Of a DNA stretch of 64,000 bases, positions 44,007-53,065 are shown in pieces. The notes under the pieces are model-generated. The model did no database searches, was not told the origin of the DNA, and saw only the letters and a program-made list of their open reading frames with translations. Positions within the stretch are counted from its first letter, which is position 1, and the number at the start of each line of letters is the position of its first letter. Location of the stretch: assembly GCF_003963535.1 (NCBI RefSeq), contig NZ_CP034539.1:9982001-10046000 (forward strand), given 5' to 3'. Source of the stretch: Streptomyces cyaneochromogenes. Lineage in GTDB: Bacteria > Actinomycetota > Actinomycetes > Streptomycetales > Streptomycetaceae. The translations under genes and the position numbers were made by a program.

Positions 44007-44618
44007 TCACTCCGCGTCGCCGTCCGTGGCGACCTGCGCGAGCGTACGACCGGTCCGCACCGACCGGGCCCGGCGCGGGTCGGGGGTGCCGTGCCCGCCC
44101 GCTCGCGCCTTGCCGGCCTTCACCAGCAGCCACGCCTCACGCTCACCGTCCAGGCCGTCGCGGAACCGGGTGAGCGCGTACTCCCCGTGCAGCTTCGACC
44201 CCCTCAGCCGGAACGTGGCGTGACCTCGCTGGAGGGACTCACCGAAGTCGACGGGCCGCCCCTTGCGGTCATGGCTCAGCGGCTCGTACGTGCCGTTGTC
44301 CCAGACGATCACCGTGCCGCCTCCGTACTCGCCCTGTGCGATCACGCCCTCGAACTCCTCGTACTCCAGCGGATGATCCTCGGTGGGCATCGCGAGCCGC
44401 TTGTCCTGGGGATCGTCGGAAGGGCCCTTCGGCACCGACCACGACTTCAGTACGTCGTCCACCTGCAACCGGAAGTCGAAGTGCAGGGTGCTGGCGTCAT
44501 GAATCTGCACCACGAACCGCGGCTCCTCACCGGAGGCCGCGGCACGTCCCTGCGGCTCCCGCGTCCGCCCGAAGTCACGCTTGCCGCGGTACTCCCGCAG
44601 CCGGTCCTTCTCACCCAC
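44007..44618 (-). CDS. Stand-alone LigD-type 3'-phosphoesterase
   Basis: The 203-residue protein is a PE domain as in the N-terminus of LigD: FVVQIHDASTLHFDFRL with His40, His46 and Asp48, and the SWSVPKGPSDDP and YEEFEGVIAQGEYGGGTV stretches. It removes 3'-phosphates and ribonucleotides at DNA ends before ligation. No polymerase or ligase part is fused; the nearest ligase is at 29621. GTG 44618 follows AAGGAGG. Confidence 0.92.
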   Translation of the reverse strand: MGEKDRLREYRGKRDFGRTREPQGRAAASGEEPRFVVQIHDASTLHFDFRLQVDDVLKSWSVPKGPSDDPQDKRLAMPTEDHPLEYEEFEGVIAQGEYGGGTVIVWDNGTYEPLSHDRKGRPVDFGESLQRGHATFRLRGSKLHGEYALTRFRDGLDGEREAWLLVKAGKARAGGHGTPDPRRARSVRTGRTLAQVATDGDAE

Positions 44619-44695
44619 GTGCGCCTCCTTCCCGAGCGCCCCGAGTACCCGCGACGGCGTCCCTGACGCCGCCTGGAGCCGGAGGGCGAACGCCC

Positions 44696-45526
44696 TCAGA
44701 ACTCCTCGTGCACCTCGGGGTCCCCGCCGAGCCGCCGATGGGCCCGGTCGGAGACGGCGCCCATCTGCGTGGCGTCCAGGGTGAAGCCGAAGACGTCGAG
44801 GTTCTCGCGCTGCCGCTCCCGGTTCGCGGACTTCGGGATGGGCAGGGCACCCAGCTGGGTGTGCCAGCGCAGGACGACCTGGCCGGCGGTCACGCCGAGG
44901 GCGTCGGCGATGCCCTTGACGACCGGATCGTCCAGGAGGCTCGTGCCACGGCCCAGCGGGCTCCAGCTCTCGGTGAGGACGCCCTTGCCGGCGTGGAAGG
45001 CGCGTAGCTCGTCCTGCGGGAACAACGGGTGCAGCTCGATCTGGTTCACCGAGGGCAGGACACCGGTCTCCTTCTCCAGCCGCTCGATGTGCCCGGCGGT
45101 GAAGTTGGAGACGCCGATCGACCGGACCAGGCCGTCCTGCCGCAGTTTGATCATGGCCTTCCAGGAGTCGACGTACTTGTCGACGCGGGGGAGCGGCCAG
45201 TGGATGAGGTAGAGGTCCACATAGTCCAGGCCGAGGCGGGCGCGGGACTCCTCGAAGGAGGCGAGGGTCTCCTCGTAGCCGTGGTGGCGGCCCGGGAGCT
45301 TCGTCGTCACGACGATCTCCTCGCGGGGCACGCCGCTGGTCGCGACGCCCCGGCCGACGCCGGTCTCGTTGCGGTAGTTCGTCGCCGTGTCCACGAGCCG
45401 GTACCCCAGCTCCAGGGCGTCGCGCACGGCCTGTTCGGCCTGCGTGTCGTCCATCGGCCAGGTGCCGAGGCCGAGGGCGGGGATCGTCGTACCGTCGTTG
45501 AGCGAGCGGGTCGGGATGCTGATCAC
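44696..45526 (-). CDS. Aldo/keto reductase (AKR3/AKR5-like)
   Basis: The 276-residue NADPH-dependent oxidoreductase has IPALGLGTWPM, VDTATNYRNE (Asp and Tyr), VVTTKLPGRHHG (Lys), LIHWPLPR (His) and the cofactor loop IPKSANRERQREN. The GTG at 45526 (VISIPTRSLND) has AAGG upstream; an upstream 21-residue extension was rejected. It is similar to 2,5-diketo-D-gluconate reductases. It diverges from the LacI gene, but there is no sign of shared function. Confidence 0.9.
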   Translation of the reverse strand: MISIPTRSLNDGTTIPALGLGTWPMDDTQAEQAVRDALELGYRLVDTATNYRNETGVGRGVATSGVPREEIVVTTKLPGRHHGYEETLASFEESRARLGLDYVDLYLIHWPLPRVDKYVDSWKAMIKLRQDGLVRSIGVSNFTAGHIERLEKETGVLPSVNQIELHPLFPQDELRAFHAGKGVLTESWSPLGRGTSLLDDPVVKGIADALGVTAGQVVLRWHTQLGALPIPKSANRERQRENLDVFGFTLDATQMGAVSDRAHRRLGGDPEVHEEF

Positions 45527-45622
45527 TGCCGGACCTTCCCTTGACTGTGTCGTCCTTCCAGGGTCACGGATAGGGTGAGCCTTGATCAACCGGAACGGCG
45601 GGGGGACGAGGCGGCGGACGTC

Positions 45623-46687
45623 ATGGGCGGCACCGGGGAGAAGCAGGCGACAGGATCGGGGCGTCCCACGTCACGGGACGTCGCCCGGCTCGCCGGCGTG
45701 TCGCACACCGCGGTCTCCTTCGTCTTCAACGGCCGCGCCGAGGGCAACCTCTCGCCCGCCACCCAGGAACGCATCCGGCAGGCCGCCGCCGAGCTCGGCT
45801 ACCGCCCCGACCCCGTCGCCCGCGGCCTACGCCGCCGCCGTACGGCAGTGATCGGCCTGGTCACCGACGAGATCGCTTCCTCGCCCTTCGCCGGCCGGCT
45901 GCTGCGCGGCGCCATGGAGACCGCCTGGGCCAGCGAGCACCTCGTGCTGACCATCGACTCCGGTGGCGACCCGGCCAAGGAGGACGCGGCCGTCGCCGAG
46001 CTCCTCGACCGGCGCGTGGACGGCATCATCTACGCGGCCATGTCGCTGCGCCGCGTCCGTGTCCCCGAGGGCCTGCACCGCACCCACTCCGTCCTCGCCA
46101 ACTGCCTGCCCGAGGACGACTCCCTGCCCGCCGTCATCCCCGCCGAACGCGCGGGCGGCCGTACGGCGGCCCGGCTGCTCCTTGACGAGGGGCACCGCAG
46201 GGTCGCCATGGTCGGCGGGCAGGACGACCTCGCCTCCGTCGACCGCCTGCGCGGCTTCCGGGACGCGCTGCGCGCCGAGGGGATCACCGTGCCCAAGGAG
46301 TGGGTCGTGCGGAGCGGGGGCGAGATCAGCGGGGGCCATGAGGGCGCGATGCGCGTCCTCGACGGCGTCCCCGCCGACCGGCGGCCCACCGGGATCTTCT
46401 GCTACAACGACCGTGTCGCGGCGGGCGTCCTGCACGCCGCGACCCGGCTCGGCATCGCCGTCCCCGGCGATCTGTCGGTGGTCGGCTACGACGACCAGGA
46501 GCACATGGCCGAGTTCCTCACCCCGCCCCTCACCAGCGTCGCGCTGCCCCACCGGGCGATGGGCGAGGCCACCGCACGGCTCCTCCTGGACTCCATCGAC
46601 ACGGGCCGGACGCCGCCCGCGACGGTACGGCGCCTCGCCTGCCCGGTGATCAGTCGTGCGTCGGTGGGACCGGCTCCCAGCCGGTGA
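45623..46687 (+). CDS. LacI-family regulator of the fructan/sucrose locus
   Basis: The 354-residue protein has a LacI helix-turn-helix (SRDVARLAGVSHTAVSFVFNGRAEGNLSPAT) and a periplasmic-binding-like effector domain with FCYNDRVAAGVL and VVGYDDQEHMAEFLTPPLTSV. The ATG at 45623 is favoured; a GTG at 45575 would extend it by 16 residues. It overlaps the convergent GH32 gene by 38 bp. Operator-like palindromes (51295-51308, 51379-51388) lie 5 kb away in the SBP/levanase divergent region; it is the likely repressor, relieved by a fructoside. Confidence 0.88.
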   Translation: MGGTGEKQATGSGRPTSRDVARLAGVSHTAVSFVFNGRAEGNLSPATQERIRQAAAELGYRPDPVARGLRRRRTAVIGLVTDEIASSPFAGRLLRGAMETAWASEHLVLTIDSGGDPAKEDAAVAELLDRRVDGIIYAAMSLRRVRVPEGLHRTHSVLANCLPEDDSLPAVIPAERAGGRTAARLLLDEGHRRVAMVGGQDDLASVDRLRGFRDALRAEGITVPKEWVVRSGGEISGGHEGAMRVLDGVPADRRPTGIFCYNDRVAAGVLHAATRLGIAVPGDLSVVGYDDQEHMAEFLTPPLTSVALPHRAMGEATARLLLDSIDTGRTPPATVRRLACPVISRASVGPAPSR

Positions 46688-48050
46688 CGGTGGCCGCGGC
46701 ACCCGTGACGACGAGTTCGGGCACGTCGTCCGGCCGCCGGTAGACCCGCTCGGTGACCGTCGCCCGGTCGCCGACGAACAGCTCCCACAGCGAGCCGTCG
46801 ACGAGGATCCGCACTTCATGGGCCGGCGCCCGCACCACGATCGGCGCCGACCCCTCGGGCCCTGAGCGCGGCCAGCCACTGCGGTCGAGCGTCACGGTCC
46901 CCGCGTCCGGGTCCAGCACGACCGTCAGCTCCGCACCCGAGACCGACCGCAGCAGACTCACGGTGGTCCGGCCCGACGCGGTGACGCTCAGGTCGTACGA
47001 CTCCGGGAGCGGGGCACGCCGCCCCGGTGCGGCGACGAACGGCTCGGCCGCACGCAGCAGTTCGAGCTCCGGAGCGGGTACGACGCGCAGGGCCCCGTCG
47101 GCATGGACGTCCACCACTCGCGGCGCGGTCAGGACTCCGGCCCAACCGGCGCGGTCGACCTCGCTCTGCTCCCGTGCCTCCCAGGACCACCCCCACATCA
47201 GCGCCCGCTCCGGCTCCTGGAGCACGGCGGGCGCGTAGAAGTCCCGCCCGTGGTCCAGCCGCCCGCCGCTGCGGGCCTCGAAACGCAACTCGTCGTCGCC
47301 GTACGGCCGCAGACGACCCGTCAGATAACCGGTGCCACAGGGGTCTCCGTCCCACAGCGACACCACCAGCACCCACTCCCCGCCCGCCGTCCCGAAGAGC
47401 TGCGGGCACTCCCAGCCGACGGCCTTGTCCCCGAACACGTCCGCCGCGACCGGATCGTTGCCGTCGAGCAGCACCCCGGCGAACCGCCAGTCGGCCAGGT
47501 CGTCGCAGTCGTACACCAGCACCGACGGCGTCCCGTCGGCATGCCCGGCGCCGACCAGCGCCCACCGCCTGCCACCGCTGCTGAACACGAACGGGTCGCG
47601 GAACATCACCACGTCCAGGTCCGCCGGCGGGCTGGTCACCACCGGCTTCGGCACCGGCCTCCAGTCGGTGAGCGTCTCGTCCTCCGGCATCAGCGCCCGT
47701 GCCAGGCAGATCGCGCCCAGGCCGGTGTGGTGCCGGTCGACGCCTGTGTAGACGGCCGTCGGCACGCCGTCGTCGTCGACCACGCAGCCCGACCAGCAGC
47801 CCGCCTCGTCGGGCCCGCCGGGCGTCGGGGCGAGCGCGATCGGATGGTGCTCCCAGTGGACGAGGTCATGGCTGGAGACGTGACCCCAGTGGACGTTCGC
47901 GTGCACCGGGGCGTCGGGGTTGTGCTGGTAGAAGAGGTGGTGGCGGTCCCGCCAACGGAAGGGACCGTTCGGGTCGTTGATCCAGTTGGCGGGGGGACGG
48001 ACCCGGAAGCGCGGGGCGTTCGGGTCCGTCGAGTGAGCGGTGAGGCTCAA
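46650..48050 (-). CDS. GH32 beta-fructofuranosidase (intracellular)
   Basis: The 466-residue enzyme has the nucleophile Asp26 in NWINDPNGP, the transition-state stabiliser in MFRDPFVF and the acid/base Glu in WECPQLF, followed by a GH32C beta-sandwich. There is no signal peptide, so it probably hydrolyses imported sucrose, inulo- or levano-oligosaccharides. The TTG at 48050 overlaps the permease stop (TTGA), indicating coupling. It is the last gene of the SBP-permease-permease-GH32 operon. Confidence 0.92.
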   Translation of the reverse strand: MSLTAHSTDPNAPRFRVRPPANWINDPNGPFRWRDRHHLFYQHNPDAPVHANVHWGHVSSHDLVHWEHHPIALAPTPGGPDEAGCWSGCVVDDDGVPTAVYTGVDRHHTGLGAICLARALMPEDETLTDWRPVPKPVVTSPPADLDVVMFRDPFVFSSGGRRWALVGAGHADGTPSVLVYDCDDLADWRFAGVLLDGNDPVAADVFGDKAVGWECPQLFGTAGGEWVLVVSLWDGDPCGTGYLTGRLRPYGDDELRFEARSGGRLDHGRDFYAPAVLQEPERALMWGWSWEAREQSEVDRAGWAGVLTAPRVVDVHADGALRVVPAPELELLRAAEPFVAAPGRRAPLPESYDLSVTASGRTTVSLLRSVSGAELTVVLDPDAGTVTLDRSGWPRSGPEGSAPIVVRAPAHEVRILVDGSLWELFVGDRATVTERVYRRPDDVPELVVTGAAATVTGWEPVPPTHD

Positions 48051-48901
48051 CGGTTGACTCCTGCGGACGTGATGCCCTCACGCAGAGGGCGCTGACCGAC
48101 GACGAACACGACGACGGCGGGGATCATGGACAGGACGACACCGGCGAGCACCACCGAGATGGAGCCGGTGCCCAGGTTCCCCTGGAGGGAGACCAGGCCC
48201 AGGGGGAGGGTGTAGTTCTGGCCGGAGGTCTCCAGGATCAGCGGCCGGAAGAACTCGTTCCAGTGGTAGTTGAAGGCCAGTACACCGACGATCGCGAGAC
48301 CGGGCGCGGCCAGTGGCGCGTACACGGACCGGAAGATCCGCCAGGGCCCGCAGCCGTCCAGCATCGCCGCCTCGCCCAGGTCCTTGGGCATGCCCAGGAA
48401 GTACTGGCGCATCAGGAAGGTCCCGAAGGCGGTCGGGAAGGCCGGGATGATCAGCCCGAGCAGGGTGTCGGTCAGGCCCATCGACTTCAGCACCAGGAAC
48501 ACCGGCACGATCGTGACCTGCAACGGCACCATCATGGTGGCCAGCACCAGCCCGAACAGCGGCTTCTTGAACCGGAACTCGAGGCGTGCGAAGGCGTATC
48601 CCGCAAGCCCGGCCGTGATCATCTGGCCCACCGCGATCAGTGCGGTCACCAGCGTCGAGTTCAGTGCGAGCAGCCATACGTCGATCTGGTCGAAGACCCC
48701 GCGGTACGACTCCACGGTGGGGTCCGTCGGGATGATCTTCGGGGGCAGGTCGAAGGACTCGGCCGGCACGCGCAGGGAAGTGGAGACGGTCCAGATGACC
48801 GGCCCCAGGGTCAGCAGCGCGCACACCGCGAGTGTGGCGATCCGCGCCCACGGCGCGAGCGAGTGGCGGGCACGGCTGAGGTTCATCGTCGCTTGGCTCA
48901 T
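48047..48901 (-). CDS. ABC sugar permease (MalG type)
   Basis: The 284-residue inner-membrane protein has six predicted helices and the EAA loop (EAAMLDGCGPWRIFRSVYAPLAAP) that binds an MsmK-like ATPase. The ATG at 48901 (MSQATMNLSRARHS) is taken; GTG starts at 48910 and 48919 are possible. No ATPase gene is in the operon, as usual where a shared MsiK energises several importers. It pairs with the upstream permease. Confidence 0.9.
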   Translation of the reverse strand: MSQATMNLSRARHSLAPWARIATLAVCALLTLGPVIWTVSTSLRVPAESFDLPPKIIPTDPTVESYRGVFDQIDVWLLALNSTLVTALIAVGQMITAGLAGYAFARLEFRFKKPLFGLVLATMMVPLQVTIVPVFLVLKSMGLTDTLLGLIIPAFPTAFGTFLMRQYFLGMPKDLGEAAMLDGCGPWRIFRSVYAPLAAPGLAIVGVLAFNYHWNEFFRPLILETSGQNYTLPLGLVSLQGNLGTGSISVVLAGVVLSMIPAVVVFVVGQRPLREGITSAGVNR

Positions 48902-48915
48902 GGGACTCACCCGGC

Positions 48916-49878
48916 TCACTGGTAGTGGACGAAACGCCGGCTGAGCCGGAACTGGAGGGCGGTGACGGCCATGATCAGCACGAAGAGCAGCACACCCACG
49001 GCGGAGGCCTCGCCGAAGCGGAGCTGCTCGAAGGCGCTCTCGTAGATGACCATCACCACGGTGCGGGTGGAGTCGCCGGGCCCGCCGTTGGTGAGGACGT
49101 ACGGCTGCTCGAAGACCTGGAGCGCGTTGATGATGCCGACCACCGACGCGACCAGCAGCGTGGGCGACAGCAGCGGCAGGGTGATGGTCAGGTGCTTGCG
49201 CAGGCCCGTCGCGCCGTCGAGGGAGGCGGCCTCGTGGATCTCCTTCGGGATGTTGTTGAGCCCGCCGACGAACAGCAGGAACGAGAAGCCGAACTGCTGC
49301 CAGACGTAGACCAGGATCACCGTGGCCATCGCCGCGTTCTCGGACGTCAGCCACGGCACCGGAGCGAACCCGACCAGCCCCAGCAGCCAGTTGACGACCC
49401 CGAAGTCCTGGTTGAACAGGTACTTCATCACCACCGAGATCGACGCGGCGGACAGCACCAGCGGGAAGAAGAACGCCGAGCGGAACACCGAGCGCAGCCA
49501 CACCGGCATCCGCCCGTTGACCGCCAGCGCCAGCACCAGGGCGATCAGGAGCTGCAGCGCGACCGCGAACACCATGAACACCAGCGTGTTGCGGAAGGAG
49601 ACCAGCACGGTCGAATCGCCGAACACCTCACGGTAGTTGGCGGCCCCGGCGAAGCTCGGGGAGTCGATGACGTTCCAGTGGAAGAGGCTCAGCACCACCG
49701 AGCCGACGATCGGGACGACCGTGAAGACGACGATGCCGACGATCGTCGGTGCCAGGAAGAGCGTGGCCAGCAGCCGGGTACCACGGTCACGGGCGGAGGG
49801 CCGGGGCGCGGCGACGGGTGCGCTGCGTGCCGCGGTCGGCTGTTTCGGCCGTACGTCGGGTATGCGGGTGTTCGTCAT
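48916..49878 (-). CDS. ABC sugar permease (MalF type)
   Basis: The 320-residue membrane protein has an N-terminal proline/alanine-rich cytoplasmic tail, six helices and the EAA motif (HEAASLDGATGLRKHLTITLPLLSPTLL). Start ATG 49878 overlaps the SBP stop (ATGA). Together with the MalG-type partner it forms the transmembrane channel for fructo-oligosaccharides or sucrose. Confidence 0.92.
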   Translation of the reverse strand: MTNTRIPDVRPKQPTAARSAPVAAPRPSARDRGTRLLATLFLAPTIVGIVVFTVVPIVGSVVLSLFHWNVIDSPSFAGAANYREVFGDSTVLVSFRNTLVFMVFAVALQLLIALVLALAVNGRMPVWLRSVFRSAFFFPLVLSAASISVVMKYLFNQDFGVVNWLLGLVGFAPVPWLTSENAAMATVILVYVWQQFGFSFLLFVGGLNNIPKEIHEAASLDGATGLRKHLTITLPLLSPTLLVASVVGIINALQVFEQPYVLTNGGPGDSTRTVVMVIYESAFEQLRFGEASAVGVLLFVLIMAVTALQFRLSRRFVHYQ

Positions 49879-51284
49879 ACGTCACGCTCCATGGCCTTCT
49901 CCAGATCGCTCTGCATCCGCCGCAGCGCGGGGGCGACCGCACGCCGCGAGGCCAGGGCGGTGCCGGTGTGCTTCAGCAGCACCTGCTCGACCTCGGCGAC
50001 CTGCGGCGGCGCGGGGATCGGCCCGGTGTCGGGGAACTTGTCGAGGGTGTCGTAGAAGACCTGCCAGCGGTCCGGGCCGGTCTCCCGGTAGCGGTCGGCG
50101 GTGAGCATCGAGCGGCGGGCCGGGGTGGTCTGGTTCGTGTTGAACAGCCGCATCAGGGTGTCCCTGCGGGCGGCGTACTTGATGAACTCCCAGGCCTCCT
50201 CCTGCCGCTTCGACGTGCGCAGCAGCGCGTAGCCGGCCGCCCCGAACTGCATGCGCTGGGTGCGCCAGCGAGGGAAGTACTGGGTGTCGAACCCGCCCGC
50301 CTTCATCCCCGCCAGGTGCAGACCGCCCGCCCAGAAGCCGCCCGCCGGCGTGACCCCGACGCGGCCGGTGGAGAACACGCCGATGAGGTTCTGGCCGTTG
50401 CCCCCCTCGGGCCGGTTGCACAGGTCCTCTTCGATGAGGGAGGCGAGATAGTCGTACGCCTCCTCCACGCGCGCGTGGTCGGCCTGTGGGGTCGTCCACC
50501 GGAACCCGCCCCCGCGGCCGGCCCGTTCGGCGGCCGGATAGAAGGAGTCCCACAGCCAGGCGCCCCCCGGCGCCTTGGACTCGGTGAGCAGATTGGTGTC
50601 GTTGGCGAACAGCCACGGCACCACGCCGCCCCAGAGCCGGTTGGTCCAGAAGTACGGCGTGAACTGCGAACCACTGGCCCTCTTCATGTCCCGCAGGAGC
50701 GCGGTGAAGTCGTCGCGGGTCCAGTCGGCCGCCGGGAAGTCCGCGCCCGCCCGCTTCAGCACCTGGTTGTTGAGGTAGATGTCGGCCGCGTTGAACTCGA
50801 CCGGCAGCTGGTAGAGGCTCCCCTCGTACATCATCGACTCCACCAGCGAGGGGTGGACGTCGGCGAAGTACTCGCGCAGCTCCTCGGCGTCCCGCTTCAC
50901 CCAGCGGTCCAACGGGACGCCGAGGCGCTGCGCGAACAGCTGGACGCCTTCGGTCGCGACGTAGACGAGGTCGGGCGCGGTTCCTGCAGCGATCTGGGTG
51001 AGGATCTTCGCGAAGAAGTCCGACCAGTCCACGGCCTGCACCGCGTTGATCCGCAGCTTGATGTCGGGGTGGACCCGTTTGAAGCCCTCGGTGAGTGTGC
51101 GGATGGCCTCCGGCCCGTAGGCGGGGCCGAGTGTGGCGACGACGAGGGAGCCGTCGTCGCGCCCGGGGATGTCGGCTCCGGTGAGCCGGTCCCAGCTCGC
51201 GGCGGTGCCGGCCAGCGCGGCGGCTCCCGCGCCGTAGGCGCCGTACCGCAGCAGGGTGCGGCGGGTGAGATGCGAGTCGGTCAT
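49875..51284 (-). CDS. ABC sugar-binding protein (Tat/lipoprotein-like export)
   Basis: The 469-residue protein begins with a twin-arginine type signal (TRRTLLRYGAYGAGAAALAG), without a clear lipobox cysteine. The mature part shows the extracellular solute-binding family 1 pattern (LTEGFKRVHPDIKLRINAVQ, TAPDLVYVATEGV, AAWEFIKYAAR-like region). It captures the sugar for the two permeases downstream. Promoter elements TTGACA and CATCAT with an operator-like palindrome just downstream lie upstream of it. Confidence 0.9.
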   Translation of the reverse strand: MTDSHLTRRTLLRYGAYGAGAAALAGTAASWDRLTGADIPGRDDGSLVVATLGPAYGPEAIRTLTEGFKRVHPDIKLRINAVQAVDWSDFFAKILTQIAAGTAPDLVYVATEGVQLFAQRLGVPLDRWVKRDAEELREYFADVHPSLVESMMYEGSLYQLPVEFNAADIYLNNQVLKRAGADFPAADWTRDDFTALLRDMKRASGSQFTPYFWTNRLWGGVVPWLFANDTNLLTESKAPGGAWLWDSFYPAAERAGRGGGFRWTTPQADHARVEEAYDYLASLIEEDLCNRPEGGNGQNLIGVFSTGRVGVTPAGGFWAGGLHLAGMKAGGFDTQYFPRWRTQRMQFGAAGYALLRTSKRQEEAWEFIKYAARRDTLMRLFNTNQTTPARRSMLTADRYRETGPDRWQVFYDTLDKFPDTGPIPAPPQVAEVEQVLLKHTGTALASRRAVAPALRRMQSDLEKAMERDV

Positions 51285-51294
51285 TCAGGTGGGC

Positions 51295-51308
51295 CTAACT
51301 CGTGTTAG
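51295..51308. promoter_or_regulatory. LacI-type operator candidate near the binding-protein gene
   Basis: CTAACTCGTGTTAG is an inverted repeat (CTAAC-TCGT-GTTAG) 10 bp upstream of the binding-protein ATG, just downstream of the proposed transcription start. Confidence 0.5.
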
Positions 51309-51326
51309 CCAGAACTGATGCCCCAG

Positions 51327-51356
51327 ATGATGTGAAGCCTGTTACGGGCCTGTCAA
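51327..51356 (-). promoter_or_regulatory. Promoter of the sugar transporter operon
   Basis: On the minus strand TTGACA (51356-51351) is followed after 18 nt by CATCAT (51332-51327), a good housekeeping-type promoter driving the SBP-permease-GH32 operon. Confidence 0.5.
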
Positions 51357-51370
51357 GAGTCGCGAACGAC

Positions 51371-51388
51371 TTGACCTTTAACGAGTTA
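51371..51388 (+). promoter_or_regulatory. -35 element and operator candidate for the secreted GH32 gene
   Basis: TTGACC (51371-51376) is directly followed by TAACGAGTTA (51379-51388), a 4-2-4 palindrome sharing the CTAACTCG word with the site at 51295 (on the other strand). An operator inside the promoter spacer would repress the GH32 gene. Confidence 0.45.
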
Positions 51389-51453
51389 GGCCGCACAGTC
51401 CTGACCCACACGAGCCGTACTCCTGGCGACGAGGCCAGAGAAGGAGCCGCACC

Positions 51454-53031
51454 ATGAAGCGTGATGCATCCGGCATGCCCGGAATATCCAGGAGATCGCT
51501 GTTCATCGCCTCGACCGTTGGCGCGGCCGGCGCGTTACTCCCCGCCGTGTCCAAGCCGGCGGCCGCGCAGGCGACGGCCGAGGCCGCGTGCGCCGGCAGT
51601 TACCGCGCCGAGTACCACTTCACCGTCCCCGACCAGTGGATGAACGATCCGCAGCGGCCGGTGTGGATCGACGGCGAGTACCACTATTACTACCTGTACA
51701 ACCCCGACTACTCCACGGGCGGCACGGCGGCGGGCACCGCCTGGCGACTGGCCACCAGCACCGACCTGGTCTCCTTCACCGACCGTGGGATCGCCGTGCC
51801 GAAGGACACCACGCCCAACGGTGACGTCTGGTCCGGCTCGGCCGTGATCGACACCGGCAACACCGCCGGCTTCGGCGCGGGCGCGGTGATCGTCCTCGCG
51901 ACCATGGCGCCCGACGACGTCGCGCAGGCCCAGTTCTTGTACTACTCGACCGACGGCGGCCGTACGTTCACCCCTCACGGCACCGCCCCGGTCCTGCCCA
52001 ACCCCGGCGTCCGGGACTTCCGCGATCCCAAGGTGATCCGCGACGAGGAGCGCGGGCGGTGGGTGATGGCGCTCGCCGAGAACGACAAGGTGGGCTTCTA
52101 CCACTCCGCCGACCTCAAGTCGTGGACGTACGTCGGTGGTTTCATCAAGGGCGGCATCGGCGTGCTGGAGTGCCCGGACCTGTTCCGCATCCGTGCGGCG
52201 GACGGCACCTGGAAGTGGGTGCTGGGCGTGAGCGCCAACGGCAAGGGATCCGGGCTGCCGAGCACCTATGCCTACTGGACCGGCTCCTTCGACGGCACCG
52301 CCTTCACCCCGGACGCCTCCGACCCACAGTGGCTCGACCACGGCTGGGACTGGTACGCGGCCGTGACCTTCGAGAAGCGGGACGCGACCGGCACGCTCGA
52401 TCCGGCGGCGCGGTACGCGATCGGGTGGATGAACCACTGGGACTACGCCAACACGACGCCCACCTTCGAGTGCGACGGCTTCAACGGCACCGACTCGATC
52501 GTCCGCGAGGTCACGCTCAAGCGGGCGGCGGACGGCACGTACTACCTGGCCTCCCAGCCGGTCGCGGGGCTCGACAACCATGTCTCCCGCACAGTGAGCC
52601 TCGGAGACCTGGAGGTCAGCGGGAGCCGCCTGCTCGGCTACACGGGCACGGCGTACGAGCTGACCACCGAGATCACCTGGGAGCAACTGGCGGGCGCTGG
52701 AATGCAGTTGCGCCGGTCCTTGGACGGCGGACGGCACATCGACGCCGGGATCCACGACAGCTACGCCTACGTCAACCGCGCCTACACCACCGGCCCCGAC
52801 TCGTCCGGACGGTGGCAGGAGAGCCGGAGCCCCTTCGACCCGTCCTCGCGCACGGTGCGACTGCGCATCCTGGTCGACCGTACGTCCATCGAGATGTTCG
52901 TGGACGACGGCCGGTACGTGCACTCCACCGAGGCCTTCCCGGACCCGGCCGACACCGGGCTCGCGCTGTACACCATCGGCGGCACGGCGGTGTTCCGGAA
53001 CACGGTGATCCGGGAGTTCGCCGTGGGGTGA
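51454..53031 (+). CDS. Secreted GH32 levanase/inulinase-type enzyme
   Basis: The 525-residue protein has a Tat signal (SRRSLFIASTVGAAGALL, cleavage near 40) and a GH32 catalytic module with nucleophile Asp65 in QWMNDPQRPV (a subfamily variant of WMNDPNG), DFRDPKVI and LECPDLF, then a GH32C domain with VDRTSIEMFVDDG. It probably degrades levan or inulin outside the cell to sugars imported by the adjacent ABC system. The ATG follows AAGGAG. It diverges from the transporter operon; two operator-like palindromes lie between. Confidence 0.92.
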   Translation: MKRDASGMPGISRRSLFIASTVGAAGALLPAVSKPAAAQATAEAACAGSYRAEYHFTVPDQWMNDPQRPVWIDGEYHYYYLYNPDYSTGGTAAGTAWRLATSTDLVSFTDRGIAVPKDTTPNGDVWSGSAVIDTGNTAGFGAGAVIVLATMAPDDVAQAQFLYYSTDGGRTFTPHGTAPVLPNPGVRDFRDPKVIRDEERGRWVMALAENDKVGFYHSADLKSWTYVGGFIKGGIGVLECPDLFRIRAADGTWKWVLGVSANGKGSGLPSTYAYWTGSFDGTAFTPDASDPQWLDHGWDWYAAVTFEKRDATGTLDPAARYAIGWMNHWDYANTTPTFECDGFNGTDSIVREVTLKRAADGTYYLASQPVAGLDNHVSRTVSLGDLEVSGSRLLGYTGTAYELTTEITWEQLAGAGMQLRRSLDGGRHIDAGIHDSYAYVNRAYTTGPDSSGRWQESRSPFDPSSRTVRLRILVDRTSIEMFVDDGRYVHSTEAFPDPADTGLALYTIGGTAVFRNTVIREFAVG

Positions 53032-53060
53032 GCAGGGCTGAGTAGGGCTGAGTAGGGTCG
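53031..53060. repeat. Three 10-bp direct repeats
   Basis: AGCAGGGCTG, AGTAGGGCTG and AGTAGGGTCG are in tandem between the GH32 stop and the P-loop kinase start. Confidence 0.6.
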
Positions 53061-53065
53061 AGGAC

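Noticed and set aside
51617..51676. Non-canonical WMNDPQRP motif in the secreted GH32 enzyme, at first taken as a catalytic defect
   Set aside because: The nucleophile Asp and the DFRDP and ECP motifs are intact, and this variant is, as far as I recall, normal in a GH32 subgroup.
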